The notes: generated from the sequence alone by a model not told the origin. DNA of 64,000 nt from a virus (IMGVR_UViG_3300017917_002466:124001-188000), one strand, 5' to 3'; numbered from the stretch's first letter, positions 1 to 7,341 are shown. A program made the numbers and translations.

Positions 1-177
1 CAAAGTCATAACACTTTTGAACAAAGCAATCTCTAGCCCCTGTGCAGTTATATTATTCTGATTGCGAAAAGTTGCGAATGATTCAGCATCAGAAATAACA
101 GACCTACGGAAAATATTTACCATACTTTCCAAAGCATCTTCACAATGCTTATCCCAGACTTTCGTTACGTCTTTCAT
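1..177 (-). CDS. Hypothetical phage protein, cut by window edge
   Basis: First 59 codons of a minus-strand gene that runs off the left edge. The ATG at 177 has a GGAG ribosome site just upstream. The visible residues are charged and probably helical; no family recognised. Confidence 0.6.
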   Translation of the reverse strand, partial: MKDVTKVWDKHCEDALESMVNIFRRSVISDAESFATFRNQNNITAQGLEIALFKSVMTL

Positions 178-235
178 TTAAATCTCCTTTCAATATGAAT
201 ATAACATATTCTTTCAAACTAATCAAGCTCTACTA

Positions 236-598
236 TTATTTATCTATAGCTTTGTCTGAATTCTTGAATTCCATTCTCTCGTTCTCTTTCATATTACGAA
301 GTCCTTTTCTTTTCTCAATGTCAAACTTAACATCATTGAGAATAAGCGCACTCAAGAAGCGAATGGATTCTTTTTCGTGCTGATAAATCTCCTTCGCAAT
401 CTTCTTGCTTCTTTTCTGCAACATTTGCAGAACAGTTTCCCTCATAGGATGCTTGACAAGAATATCCGACCATCCACTAAAAGAATCCTCATCTTCATAG
501 TCCTGTACAGCCATTTCAGGATAAAGATCATCCCAAATACGAACTTTGAGAGTTAGGTATTCAGGGACTGGAGGCTTCACAAACTTTTTCTTAGCCAT
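236..598 (-). CDS. Hypothetical phage protein, paralogue of 25333-25620
   Basis: 120 residues, Lys/Glu rich. The core segments DSFSGWSDI and HEKESIRFLS recur as EAFSGWTDI and HKKESVRFLA in the protein at 25333-25620, so the two are paralogues of unknown role. Last gene of a three-gene unit (236-1136) with touching ends, read from the promoter at 1143-1171. Confidence 0.75.
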   Translation of the reverse strand: MAKKKFVKPPVPEYLTLKVRIWDDLYPEMAVQDYEDEDSFSGWSDILVKHPMRETVLQMLQKRSKKIAKEIYQHEKESIRFLSALILNDVKFDIEKRKGLRNMKENERMEFKNSDKAIDK

Positions 599-903
599 TA
601 GAACTTCCTCACTTCTGCAAGTTCAACTTTGATACCGGCCTTATGAAGTGCAATACTGTTCAGAATATGTGCGGAGAATCCTTCGGGGAAGTTCACTTCA
701 CCCAACTGGGCTCCCATAAAATCCGCACACATAACACAAAAGAATCCGCAGTCATTATTGCTAGGATATTCGGTGGGACAAGGAAGATCAGTTCTTCCAA
801 GTGTCTTCAACACACAGCTATCATCATAAACCTTCGGGAAGATACCGCTGTTGTTAAGGACTTCCAAGATGTCTTTCAGAGCCGGATTGCTAGGACCTTT
901 CAT
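598..903 (-). CDS. Hypothetical phage protein, cysteine rich
   Basis: 101 residues. A central cluster CGFFCVMC could bind a metal or form a zinc knuckle with the upstream Cys. Overlaps its neighbours by a few bases on both sides, so it is probably translationally coupled. Function unknown. Confidence 0.7.
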   Translation of the reverse strand: MKGPSNPALKDILEVLNNSGIFPKVYDDSCVLKTLGRTDLPCPTEYPSNNDCGFFCVMCADFMGAQLGEVNFPEGFSAHILNSIALHKAGIKVELAEVRKF

Positions 904-1136
904 TGTAGGACTTCTTTCTTCTTCTGTTGGGGAATATCTTTCTTGTTAGCCACATCTATCAATCTTGAAAAGTAAACCATCACATCAACAATCTGTTGAG
1001 CGCCAACTTCTCCCTTATCAGCCCTTTTATCCATATCTTCTATCATAAACTTCAGACGAAGAAATCTTCCACCACCGTCTGCACCGGCCATACAGTCCAT
1101 AATGTTATCAAAATGCTTTTGTGTTTCTTTTCTCAT
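900..1136 (-). CDS. Hypothetical phage protein
   Basis: 78 residues, highly charged and predicted helical, no recognised motif. First gene of the 236-1136 unit. Its ATG lies only a few bases below the -10 box of the promoter at 1143-1171, so the mRNA leader is very short. Confidence 0.7.
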   Translation of the reverse strand: MRKETQKHFDNIMDCMAGADGGGRFLRLKFMIEDMDKRADKGEVGAQQIVDVMVYFSRLIDVANKKDIPQQKKKEVLQ

Positions 1137-1142
1137 ATTCTT

Positions 1143-1171
1143 AATATAAACCCAAAAAACGATTTTGTCAA
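1143..1171 (-). promoter_or_regulatory. Sigma70-like promoter
   Basis: On the minus strand TTGACA, 17 bases, TATATT. Upstream of the 900-1136 gene. Confidence 0.8.
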
Positions 1172-1485
1172 TACAAATCTTCGCTCAGCAATGTCTTTGT
1201 AATGCCACTATCCTCAATTTGTCCATTATCAACAGCCAACTTATAGGCTTCCTGTCGGTTCAAGAATCTATCATAGCTTGTAACAAATCCCTGCACATTC
1301 TCAATATGTACTGGTGGTTCAGTCTCAGGTCTTCCCTCAATGATCCTTCTTGTCATAAAGCAGTTATGATGCCTTCGACCACAAACAACATAACCACTCG
1401 TTATATTCTTTGGCTGATGAAGGTATTCCTTTCCATCCTTAAAATGAATGGCTGCACAGAGAATATATTCTATCTTATCTTCCAT
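1168..1485 (-). CDS. Conserved phage hypothetical protein
   Basis: 105 residues. The block CGRRHHNCF near residue 35 and the YILCAAIHF start look like a small protein I recall from several tailed phages; its function is not known to me. Its stop overlaps the -35 box of the next promoter. Shares a transcript with 1488-1694. Confidence 0.75.
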   Translation of the reverse strand: MEDKIEYILCAAIHFKDGKEYLHQPKNITSGYVVCGRRHHNCFMTRRIIEGRPETEPPVHIENVQGFVTSYDRFLNRQEAYKLAVDNGQIEDSGITKTLLSEDLY

Positions 1486-1487
1486 TT

Positions 1488-1694
1488 TTACTCCAGTCTC
1501 GGATGATAATTTTCACACTTATCATTCACAAGAGGCTTACCACATTCATCACAACAAGATACCTTCCTAAAGTAACTACCACAGCTACAAGTCAACACAA
1601 AGTAATAATCCGTATAAACCTGTACACCATTCACCTGATGTTCTTTACTTTCAGTCATTCTTTTATTACCAGCCAAGCACATCAGTACTTGCAT
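1488..1694 (-). CDS. Small zinc-ribbon-like protein
   Basis: 68 residues with C-x-C, C-C-x2-C and a late Cys-x2-His, a plausible zinc ribbon. The first ATG is preferred because a GGGGG ribosome site sits 6 bases upstream. Promoter at 1734-1762. Confidence 0.7.
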   Translation of the reverse strand: MQVLMCLAGNKRMTESKEHQVNGVQVYTDYYFVLTCSCGSYFRKVSCCDECGKPLVNDKCENYHPRLE

Positions 1695-1733
1695 ATTCTA
1701 CCCCCTTAAAAACCATATCTCCTTTCTCCCTTC

Positions 1734-1762
1734 AATATAAACCAAAGTCCATAGATTGTCAA
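1734..1762 (-). promoter_or_regulatory. Sigma70-like promoter
   Basis: TTGACA / 17 bp (one -35 base variable) / TATATT on the minus strand, upstream of 1488-1694. Confidence 0.75.
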
Positions 1763-2340
1763 GAAGCCAATTTATTTTTACAAGGTTCCCAAAGGGATTC
1801 CTTAACAATTTCCTAGAAAAAGGGGGGAGGGGTCATTGGATGGATTTTAGAACTAATAAAGGTCAAAGAGAAAGGGCTTTTGTGGAATTCAAAGATTTTG
1901 GGGGAAAAACAAGAACAAAAAAGGCTTTCAAAGATTTTGAGGAAAAACGGGCTTGATAGTCAAGGCTCGGAAAATCCGAACCCCCTATTTTCCCGATTTT
2001 TTGGTTTTCCTATAACCTGGATTTGGCCCCCTACCACCTCCAGCATATACCCAGCCCCCACCCCCTTTATTATATGTAAGCCCCTCCATATCCCCCTTAC
2101 ACATTAGAATACCCCGGCCCCACCCCCATATTCTTTTAAGTTAATCAAGCCTCCCCCGGCCCCCCATAATAAAAAAAGGTATGGCCCCAGTACATAGCCG
2201 GGGGCCACCCTTCCCCCAGCATAGCTATACTTTCTTGTGGGATCGGGTGAGGCTACCTATACTGTATAATATAGTTTTTAAAACTAATATTAAAGATTCT
2301 AATACTATATCAAATACCCTTAACAGGCGATAGAGTATGG
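1763..2340. other. Gene-free stretch with many C/G runs
   Basis: No convincing gene on either strand. From about 1980 to 2230 the plus strand has more than ten runs of four to six C, so the minus strand is G-tract rich. Open frames here have odd composition and no ribosome site. Unlike the AT-rich genes around it. Confidence 0.6.
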
Positions 2341-2358
2341 TGTAAGTGGTTGTGTTCA

Positions 2359-2748
2359 TTAAGATTCTTTTGTGTTAAGTTGTTCTTCTATTCTCTGTAT
2401 CTCTGCGGTATCTTTGGCCACTCTGGCTCTTAAATACTGAAGCCTTCTCTTGGTCTTGCCAGTCAGTATGCCTTGGTCAATATTGGCCTTGTCACCAACA
2501 GTACCGCCTTGCTTGACAATGGTATAACGAGAATCAGGGGCTCCGAATTTTTGGTCGATGGTGGTACTGAATCCAGTGGTATTGCGGAACTCTTTGCCAG
2601 TCTTGGAGCAAAGAATAACTTGGTAGGTCAAGCCATTGTCCCAGAAACTCTTCCCGATTTCAGTTACCTTCCAGTACTTCAGAACAGTAGTTTGGTTCCA
2701 CCTATTGCACAGTACGCTGAAGATGTCACCGACTGAAAGCTTGGGCAT
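2359..2748 (-). CDS. Hypothetical phage protein with C-terminal coiled coil
   Basis: 129 residues. The N-terminal half looks like a small beta fold (VGDIFSVL...). The last 45 residues are charged with a heptad pattern, suggesting a coiled coil. Follows 2752-3159 with a 3-base gap, so the two form a pair read from 3183-3211. Confidence 0.75.
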   Translation of the reverse strand: MPKLSVGDIFSVLCNRWNQTTVLKYWKVTEIGKSFWDNGLTYQVILCSKTGKEFRNTTGFSTTIDQKFGAPDSRYTIVKQGGTVGDKANIDQGILTGKTKRRLQYLRARVAKDTAEIQRIEEQLNTKES

Positions 2749-2751
2749 AGC

Positions 2752-3159
2752 TTATCCTTTTGGGTTGTAAGTATATGGCTGGTTCCACTTGCCGATATTG
2801 ATATGAGTGTACCAACCAACATCAAAAAAATCTACTTGGGCGTCACTGTTGTCGTGGTTGCCGACATTCATAGCCTCTATCAGTTCAGCCAGACAAGCCT
2901 TGGCCTGACCAGTGAAGTGCTCGTGGAACCAGTACTCATTGACTTGCAGGTGGCCGTCAAGCACTGTGCTTCGGTTGTTACGGTCGGCCTCAACCATCCG
3001 GTTGAAGTTACCCACAAAGTCAATTGGTCCTGACTTGATGTTCAGCACCAGAGTACTGTGGTGACGAACGGCCAGTGTGGCCTTGAGTCCGTACTTTCGG
3101 AGTATGGACTGGATGGCTGGGGTTAGTGACCGCTTGTTCTGCTGGCTCATGTAAGCCAT
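2752..3159 (-). CDS. Conserved phage hypothetical protein
   Basis: 135 residues. The segment AVRHHSTLVLNIKSGPIDF is a signature I recall from uncharacterised proteins of diverse phages and plasmids. The ATG has an AGGAG site at normal distance. First gene after the promoter at 3183-3211. Confidence 0.8.
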   Translation of the reverse strand: MAYMSQQNKRSLTPAIQSILRKYGLKATLAVRHHSTLVLNIKSGPIDFVGNFNRMVEADRNNRSTVLDGHLQVNEYWFHEHFTGQAKACLAELIEAMNVGNHDNSDAQVDFFDVGWYTHINIGKWNQPYTYNPKG

Positions 3160-3182
3160 AGGTTACTCCTTTCTTACTAATT

Positions 3183-3211
3183 AATATACATTCGGAAGTT
3201 CAGACTGTCAA
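3183..3211 (-). promoter_or_regulatory. Sigma70-like promoter
   Basis: -35 box near TTGACA (read as TTGACAG), 17 bp, TATATT on the minus strand; serves 2752-3159 and 2359-2748. Confidence 0.75.
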
Positions 3212-3224
3212 GTTTTATTTTTGT

Positions 3225-3434
3225 GACTTACCTACTCTTATCAAGCACCTTGAAAGCCAGTTCACTGAAGGAATGAACTGGAGTAACCACGGTCTATATG
3301 GTTGGCACATTGACCATATAATACCTTGTTCTTCATTTGACTTGACAAAGCCGGAAGAACTTGCTAAGTGTTTTCACTATACTAACCTTCAACCACTTTG
3401 GGCTAAAGATAACTTATCAAAAGGCTCCACTTAA
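3225..3434 (+). pseudogene. HNH homing endonuclease, C-terminal scar
   Basis: Plus-strand frame with no start codon, ending TAA at 3432-3434. It encodes the C-terminal HNH block of phage homing endonucleases: WHIDHIIPCSSFD, then NLQPLWAKDNLSKG. The N-terminus is gone. One of eight nuclease fragments in the window, all on the strand opposite to their neighbours. Confidence 0.85.
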
Positions 3435-3480
3435 TTTACTCGGCTAAACCAGAAGACGACCTCGCCCTCGGGTCACTTTT

Positions 3481-3509
3481 AATATAATACAAAGTGGCCT
3501 GAATGTCAA
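3481..3509 (-). promoter_or_regulatory. Sigma70-like promoter, copy of 4031-4059
   Basis: TTGACA / 17 bp / TATATT on the minus strand. The sequence around it nearly repeats that at 4031-4063. It reads leftward into a stretch with no minus-strand gene until 3159, so it may make a short RNA (see findings). Confidence 0.7.
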
Positions 3510-3790
3510 GCCCTCTTTAGATTCTTTCGGTGAGACTGTGGGTAGTTAACTCTTAACCACTTCATCCATTTAACAGAGTCAATGGTTATGGTTCCAACCA
3601 CATTTACTTCCCCGTCTTCCCTTGCAAGCTTCGCTGCGTGGTATCTGGCCGCACTTACTGAATTGAGTCCCTTCCAGTCTCGCGAGTAGACTATTAAGCT
3701 TTCAATTCCGGGATACCACTCCCACTCGCCCTTTTCAGACAAGTAGTATGGCTGGCCACTAATGCAAACATAAGGAACGTAGAACTTCAT
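3506..3790 (-). CDS. Hypothetical phage protein
   Basis: 94 residues from the ATG at 3790, rich in aromatic residues (PYYLSEKGEWEWYPG). The start at 3790 lies right at the stop of 3792-4007, giving translational coupling. No family recognised. Confidence 0.7.
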   Translation of the reverse strand: MKFYVPYVCISGQPYYLSEKGEWEWYPGIESLIVYSRDWKGLNSVSAARYHAAKLAREDGEVNVVGTITIDSVKWMKWLRVNYPQSHRKNLKRA

Positions 3791-3791
3791 G

Positions 3792-4007
3792 TTAGGCTCT
3801 TTCAATTGTGATAAGGTGGAAGCCATTAAAGACTTTGTGGTTCTTTCGGACTATGAAGGAAGCCCAATCCAACTCAATCCGCTGACCAAGGAAAGCACCG
3901 AAGTCGACTCGGCCAAAGTGAGGAAGAACAAAGGAAGTACCAGCCGAAGCCCTTGTCAGCTTCTTCTGGACGATTGAGGAGAGAATGTGATTGAGAACTT
4001 TGAACAT
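3792..4007 (-). CDS. Hypothetical phage protein
   Basis: 71 residues; the ATG at 4007 follows a GGGGAA ribosome site. Mixed hydrophobic and basic, no motif. First gene after the promoter at 4031-4059. Confidence 0.6.
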   Translation of the reverse strand: MFKVLNHILSSIVQKKLTRASAGTSFVLPHFGRVDFGAFLGQRIELDWASFIVRKNHKVFNGFHLITIERA

Positions 4008-4030
4008 ATCGTTCCCCTTTCTGTACATCT

Positions 4031-4059
4031 AATATAATACAAAGGGGCCTGAATGTCAA
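4031..4059 (-). promoter_or_regulatory. Sigma70-like promoter
   Basis: TTGACA / 17 bp / TATATT on the minus strand, upstream of 3792-4007; near-duplicate of 3481-3509. Confidence 0.75.
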
Positions 4060-4074
4060 GCCCCTTTTTGTATT

Positions 4075-4186
4075 TGGTGGCAGCGGCTGGATTCGAACCA
4101 GCATCGGGACGACCACTACTTATCTAGAATGTTCGTGACCGTCAGGCACACCATTGGCCCTTTGTGTATTTGTCCTACACGCTGCC
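4075..4186 (-). tRNA. tRNA or tRNA-like gene, identity unclear
   Basis: On the minus strand a 7-bp acceptor stem (GGCAGCG with CGCTGCC), discriminator A, encoded CCA, and a perfect T arm (GCTGG, loop TTCGAAT, CCAGC). The 112 nt are about 20-35 more than a normal tRNA. A D-arm-like hairpin (GGGC...GCCT, with GG in the loop) can be drawn, but I found no standard 5-bp, 7-nt anticodon arm. It may carry an insertion, be decayed, or be a tRNA mimic. Confidence 0.6.
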
Positions 4187-4206
4187 AGTAAGCTTGTTGA
4201 AGTTGA

Positions 4207-4509
4207 TTACACAAACTCGTAGCACTCGACAGCCGGACCGTTCCGCATATTCTCACTGACAATCACAGCCTGAACCATCGGCCACTCGGCACGGTCGATG
4301 TTGCGCCACTTGGCGATGTAGGAAACATTCTTGGCGCAAGCTATCGGCTCGTCACAACACATTGAGCCAATCTTGTAGCCGTTCTTGTCCATGAACTTCT
4401 CAGCCTGACTCTCAGCCTCAAAGTCCTCGGTGGACTCAAAGCGGGCGATCATCACAGCCTTGCGACCAGTTTCCCTTGCGATCGTCTCAGCGGTTGACTT
4501 GTTGCTCAT
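4207..4509 (-). CDS. Hypothetical phage protein
   Basis: 100 residues from the ATG at 4509. Small mixed fold with a Cys pair (MCCDEP) and a Trp-rich C-terminal half; no family recognised. Promoter at 4535-4563 directly upstream. Confidence 0.7.
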   Translation of the reverse strand: MSNKSTAETIARETGRKAVMIARFESTEDFEAESQAEKFMDKNGYKIGSMCCDEPIACAKNVSYIAKWRNIDRAEWPMVQAVIVSENMRNGPAVECYEFV

Positions 4510-4534
4510 TGATTGTTTTCCTTTCTGTACATTC

Positions 4535-4563
4535 AATATACATCAAGCGAGTCGGTTTGTCAA
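4535..4563 (-). promoter_or_regulatory. Sigma70-like promoter
   Basis: TTGACA / 17 bp / TATATT on the minus strand, upstream of 4207-4509. Confidence 0.85.
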
Positions 4564-4760
4564 GCTCTATTTTTGGTATTTCCGTACAGACATAATACTT
4601 GATACTCTTCACCATCAGAGTAAGGAATCTTTTTATTTGACATTTCAGCAAAAACAAACCGAACACCTTGATTTCGAAGGTCTTGAGCAGCTGCTTGAAG
4701 GTCAGAAATTAACTCTTCTACCGAACCACCTACGCTTATTTCAACTTCTACTCTTCGCAT
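4560..4760 (-). CDS. Hypothetical phage protein
   Basis: 66 residues beginning MRRVEVEISVGGS. Beta strand, long helix, strand pattern. The ATG at 4760 has a GGAGG site upstream. Single gene with its own promoter (4782-4810). Function unknown. Confidence 0.7.
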   Translation of the reverse strand: MRRVEVEISVGGSVEELISDLQAAAQDLRNQGVRFVFAEMSNKKIPYSDGEEYQVLCLYGNTKNRA

Positions 4761-4781
4761 ATTCCCTCCTTTTGTACATAT

Positions 4782-4810
4782 AATATACAACAAATGAGCT
4801 TGAAAGTCAA
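4782..4810 (-). promoter_or_regulatory. Sigma70-like promoter
   Basis: TTGACT / 17 bp / TATATT on the minus strand, at the border between phage genes and the distal end of cassette array A. Confidence 0.8.
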
Positions 4811-4823
4811 ACTCTTTTTATAT

Positions 4824-5591
4824 TTAGTAACATCTAAGCAAGCGCTTTGTGTGCAGGGCCCCGGCGGGAAGGTGGCGTCCGTCAAGTGAATACGTCTCCA
4901 GTCGACCGGGGCGCACCGCGACCGGCGGTCTGTGGCGGCTGTCCAATACACCCGCCCTGGGCACCAGAGAAAACAATCCGGAAAGCGTACTGATACTGTG
5001 ATTGTCGTAGTTGCTCAACTGGATATAACAGGCGTCCGACTGCGGGAGATCGGTGCCCACGGTCCAGAGCCATGAACTGCCGCTGAGCCGTGCGGTCGTC
5101 AACGTCTGGAAATTGATACCGCCGTCGGTTGACAGTTCGACGCGCAGGTCGGCCTGAAGACCGATCTGCCAGGTAATCTCATACGTCGAACCCAATTCGA
5201 TATTCTCTCCGCCGGTAGGCGTCAGGACGAGAAATGGAACATCCTCCTGCACCGTTACCGATATACTGTCAACGACGGTAAACTCTCCGTCGTAGGCAGA
5301 CAACTGGAACACGTACGCTCCCGCCATCGAGAACACAACCAGAGACGACTTCGCGCCCGGAGCCCGGATATCGGCTCCGCCGGCAGGCCCGTCAACCTGC
5401 GTCCACTGATATTGCAGTTGTGCATTGAGCAGGCTGTCGTCCGTCGCAGTGGCGAAAAACCGGAAGGTCTGTCCAAGTCGAAACGTCGTATCGTGTCCGG
5501 CATTGACAACCGGCGGATTATTCTGAACGCCCCACACCCCGGACGACAGCATCAAAATACCCAGAATTGCGGAAAAACCGAGCCGAGTCAT
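4824..5591 (-). CDS. Secreted PKD/Ig-like repeat protein (array A, distal cassette)
   Basis: 255 residues. Residues 1-22 form a signal peptide (basic start, hydrophobic core, SGVWG). Residues 25-110 read as a PKD-type domain (NAGHDTTFRLGQ, then YQWTQVDGP, then VFQLSAYDG). Residues 120-205 form a second beta domain (TPTGGENIELGSTYEITW). The tail SLDGRHLP resembles the sorting-type tail of proteins from Bacteroidota or Fibrobacterota relatives, but the last 40 residues look partly frame-shifted. GC-rich codons differ from the phage genes, so it was probably taken from a bacterium. It lies next to the attC-like site at 5621-5721; none is seen on its other side. Confidence 0.75.
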   Translation of the reverse strand: MTRLGFSAILGILMLSSGVWGVQNNPPVVNAGHDTTFRLGQTFRFFATATDDSLLNAQLQYQWTQVDGPAGGADIRAPGAKSSLVVFSMAGAYVFQLSAYDGEFTVVDSISVTVQEDVPFLVLTPTGGENIELGSTYEITWQIGLQADLRVELSTDGGINFQTLTTARLSGSSWLWTVGTDLPQSDACYIQLSNYDNHSISTLSGLFSLVPRAGVLDSRHRPPVAVRPGRLETYSLDGRHLPAGALHTKRLLRCY

Positions 5592-5620
5592 AAAACATCA
5601 CCCCCATTTAATTCACATTG

Positions 5621-5721
5621 CCTACAACGTTTACGCAATGGGCGAAGCGCACCGTCTACAAAAAAGTTTATCTTCCTCCTTACCACAAACGGTGCATTTT
5701 GCCCTTGCGCTGTTGTGTGAT
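5621..5721 (-). repeat. attC-like site A7
   Basis: Left arm ACAACGTTTACGCAATGGGC and right arm TTGCCCTTGCGCTGTTGTG form an imperfect hairpin with a long loop; the outer cores are complementary (ACAAC/GTTGT). Confidence 0.75.
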
Positions 5722-5734
5722 GTGTTGCGAGTAC

Positions 5735-5881
5735 CTAAATGTTAATAGCTATTGTTGTACAAATAAACCCTGATAATAATCCAATCCCACTACCAGCAGA
5801 TGGAGGTAAATTAAAAAGAATGCTTATGCCACAACTAATGAAACATCCAATAACAAAACCAATAATCACACGACACAACAT
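5735..5881 (-). CDS. Membrane microprotein (array A cassette 7)
   Basis: 48 residues, almost wholly hydrophobic and Gly rich, with two possible membrane segments (VIIGFVIGCFIS and SGIGLLSGFI). The ATG at 5881 follows a GGAGG site. Its stop lies just before the right arm of the attC-like site A7. No homologue recognised. Confidence 0.6.
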   Translation of the reverse strand: MLCRVIIGFVIGCFISCGISILFNLPPSAGSGIGLLSGFICTTIAINI

Positions 5882-5915
5882 AATACCTCCTTTAAAAATT
5901 TAAGAGCAACATTTT

Positions 5916-6052
5916 GCACAACGTTTACGCAACGGTAGATGTGTTGCGCTTACTTGGTTCACAAATATCATCTACAAACTTAAACTGACAATCGGGATAC
6001 CACTTGCACTTCAAACATTGGCGCAACATTTCTACCTTGCGGTGTTGTGTGT
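5916..6052 (-). repeat. attC-like site A6
   Basis: GCACAACGTTTACGCAACGG pairs imperfectly with CTTGCGGTGTTGTG. The inner arms GGTAGATGTGTTGCGC and GCGCAACATTTCTACC also pair. The 3' end of the A6 gene lies inside the hairpin. Confidence 0.8.
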
Positions 6053-6170
6053 TGCGGAGGAAGGCTACCTCAGATTCCAGAGCAATTATGCGCTTTTGAC
6101 TACGCACACAAACCAACATTTGAAAAAAACCGATTGCCACCAAAACGATGATTGAAATTGAGTTAAGCAT
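5925..6170 (-). CDS. Membrane-anchored small protein (array A cassette 6)
   Basis: 81 residues. An N-terminal membrane helix (ISIIVLVAIGFFQMLV), a short coiled segment, and a Cys pair (CLKCKWYPDCQF) that could bind metal. The C-terminal codons are supplied by attC-like site A6. A related CRKCVWYPD segment occurs in the cassette at 31696-31962. Confidence 0.65.
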   Translation of the reverse strand: MLNSISIIVLVAIGFFQMLVCVRSQKRIIALESEVAFLRNTQHRKVEMLRQCLKCKWYPDCQFKFVDDICEPSKRNTSTVA

Positions 6171-6207
6171 AATTGCTCCTATAATGATAAAAAGCCGACC
6201 GTAGTTT

Positions 6208-6237
6208 CACACAACGGTTTGCCGTGTGTTGTGTGAT
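6208..6237 (-). repeat. attC-like site A5, very short
   Basis: ACACAACGG and CCGTGTGTTGTGT pair directly with a 4-nt loop. About 30 nt in all, against 60-200 for the others; probably a collapsed site. Confidence 0.55.
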
Positions 6238-6252
6238 GTTTAACCGCGCCTC

Positions 6253-6399
6253 CTAATTTTCTTTCGGCGCAGGCACTTGAGTAAACTTACCATCAAGAGT
6301 AACCTCGAAATAATTACCACAACAATCCCGAACCAATTCTATATCACGATAACCGCCTACAGGCTCGTAACCAAGTTTGCGAAGAATATAGCAGTTCAT
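6253..6399 (-). CDS. Hypothetical small protein (array A cassette 5)
   Basis: 48 residues beginning MNCYILRKLGYEPVGGYRD, with a Cys pair (DCCGNYF). The ATG at 6399 follows GGAG. Fills the cassette between two attC-like sites. No homologue recognised. Confidence 0.6.
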   Translation of the reverse strand: MNCYILRKLGYEPVGGYRDIELVRDCCGNYFEVTLDGKFTQVPAPKEN

Positions 6400-6445
6400 T
6401 TTTGCTCCTTGCGCCGAACTATTAATTCAAAGCGCGGTTAAATTT

Positions 6446-6524
6446 CGCACAACGTTCAGCGCACAGCCGATGCGGTACGCCCCGTGCTACGCTTCCCACG
6501 TTTCGGCTTGCGCTTGTTGGCCGA
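6446..6524 (-). repeat. attC-like site A4
   Basis: CGCACAACGTTCAGCGCACA and GGCTTGCGCTTGTTGG form the arms; AGCCGATGCGG pairs with the CGGCT region. Encodes the tail of the A4 protein. Confidence 0.8.
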
Positions 6525-6761
6525 TGTGCCTGCCGACTCAAATTTTACCAGCGGGCGACCCGGCGTAGTTACGAGAAGTCGAAGAAAGTAAATCGCTGCA
6601 TCGTTAGCCACTTTGTGCAGCTTTTTATAAGAATCGCGGCAGCCTTGTTGCCTGAACGTGTCAACAAAAGCCATTGCGATATTCGACTGCCACGCATATC
6701 GATACCCTTCGTCTTTTTTCAGGGCTGCCGCCACCATTTTGAATGCCTGTTGAAACTTCAT
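6456..6761 (-). CDS. Cassette protein, paralogue of 33538-33795 (array A cassette 4)
   Basis: 101 residues. Residues 4-40 (FQQAFKMVAAALKKDEGYRY, then NIAMAF) match the cassette protein at 33538-33795 (FQEAFKVFTRALRRDKGLYR, then NIAMAY). The homologous pair thus occurs in both arrays. The basic tail (RKPKRGKRS, then SAVR) is encoded by the attC-like hairpin. Function unknown. Confidence 0.7.
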   Translation of the reverse strand: MKFQQAFKMVAAALKKDEGYRYAWQSNIAMAFVDTFRQQGCRDSYKKLHKVANDAAIYFLRLLVTTPGRPLVKFESAGTSANKRKPKRGKRSTGRTASAVR

Positions 6762-6805
6762 TTTGCTCCTTTCGCCCGCCTACAAGATGGTTCGGCAGGC
6801 ATTTT

Positions 6806-6945
6806 GGCCAACGTGTTGCTAAACGGCTGATAGTTGCCGAATAGCCTGCAAAGATTGTCGAGCCAACACATACTGACCGTTGGACGTATACTCATCGTAA
6901 TCACGCAAACGTGAGGCAATTTCAGCCTTTAGTTGTTGTAGGCTG
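6806..6945 (-). repeat. attC-like site A3
   Basis: GGCCAACGTGTTGCTAAACG and CTTTAGTTGTTGTAGG are the arms; CGGCTGATAGTTGCC pairs with GGCAATTTCAGCC. Confidence 0.8.
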
Positions 6946-7061
6946 TTTGAGGAGGCTTCCATCAATTTTGCAGCACAAACAAGTGCCGCCTCTGCACTTC
7001 CAATATCTCCAACACTTAAAGCCAATTGAGCATTATGAATGTGTGATAGTATGTGCTGCAT
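6819..7061 (-). CDS. Helical cassette protein (array A cassette 3)
   Basis: 80 residues, all-helical, tetratricopeptide-like spacing (NAQLALSVGDIGSAEAALVC). The ATG at 7061 is close to the preceding attC core. The last codons read through the attC arm. No family assigned. Confidence 0.65.
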   Translation of the reverse strand: MQHILSHIHNAQLALSVGDIGSAEAALVCAAKLMEASSNSLQQLKAEIASRLRDYDEYTSNGQYVLARQSLQAIRQLSAV

Positions 7062-7086
7062 ATAACTCCAATGAAAAGTTTATTTC

Positions 7087-7190
7087 CACCAACGTTGACA
7101 AATGCTGAAGTGCCCGCCTATATAACCTCTACCTTAATGTCAGCGGGCATTTGGGTCGAGGCATCCGAGCCAGCATTTGTTTGTTGTGTG
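7087..7190 (-). repeat. attC-like site A2
   Basis: CCAACGTTGACAAATGCTG and CAGCATTTGTTTGTTGTGTG are the arms, with an inner GTGCCCGC/GCGGGCAT stem. Confidence 0.85.
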
Positions 7191-7291
7191 CTGTGACGAC
7201 CGGCTACCTTGATTTTCTGTGCGGCGACCTTACGCAACTTATTGGCAACGACTTCCGCAACAGGATCGGGGCCGATGACTTCGATATTCAT
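7118..7291 (-). CDS. Hypothetical small protein (array A cassette 2)
   Basis: 57 residues from the ATG at 7291 (AAGGA site upstream). Starts MNIEVIGPDPVAEVVANKLR; the rest is basic and low in structure and is largely encoded by attC-like site A2. Confidence 0.6.
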   Translation of the reverse strand: MNIEVIGPDPVAEVVANKLRKVAAQKIKVAGRHSTQQTNAGSDASTQMPADIKVEVI

Positions 7292-7341
7292 ATGATTCCT
7301 TTCGCCGCACCTATTTATAGAAAAGCCGGGCGGCATGGCAT

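Noticed and set aside
1756-2107. Plus-strand genes in the C-rich block
   Set aside because: No ribosome site, low-complexity composition, overlapping frames of equal quality.
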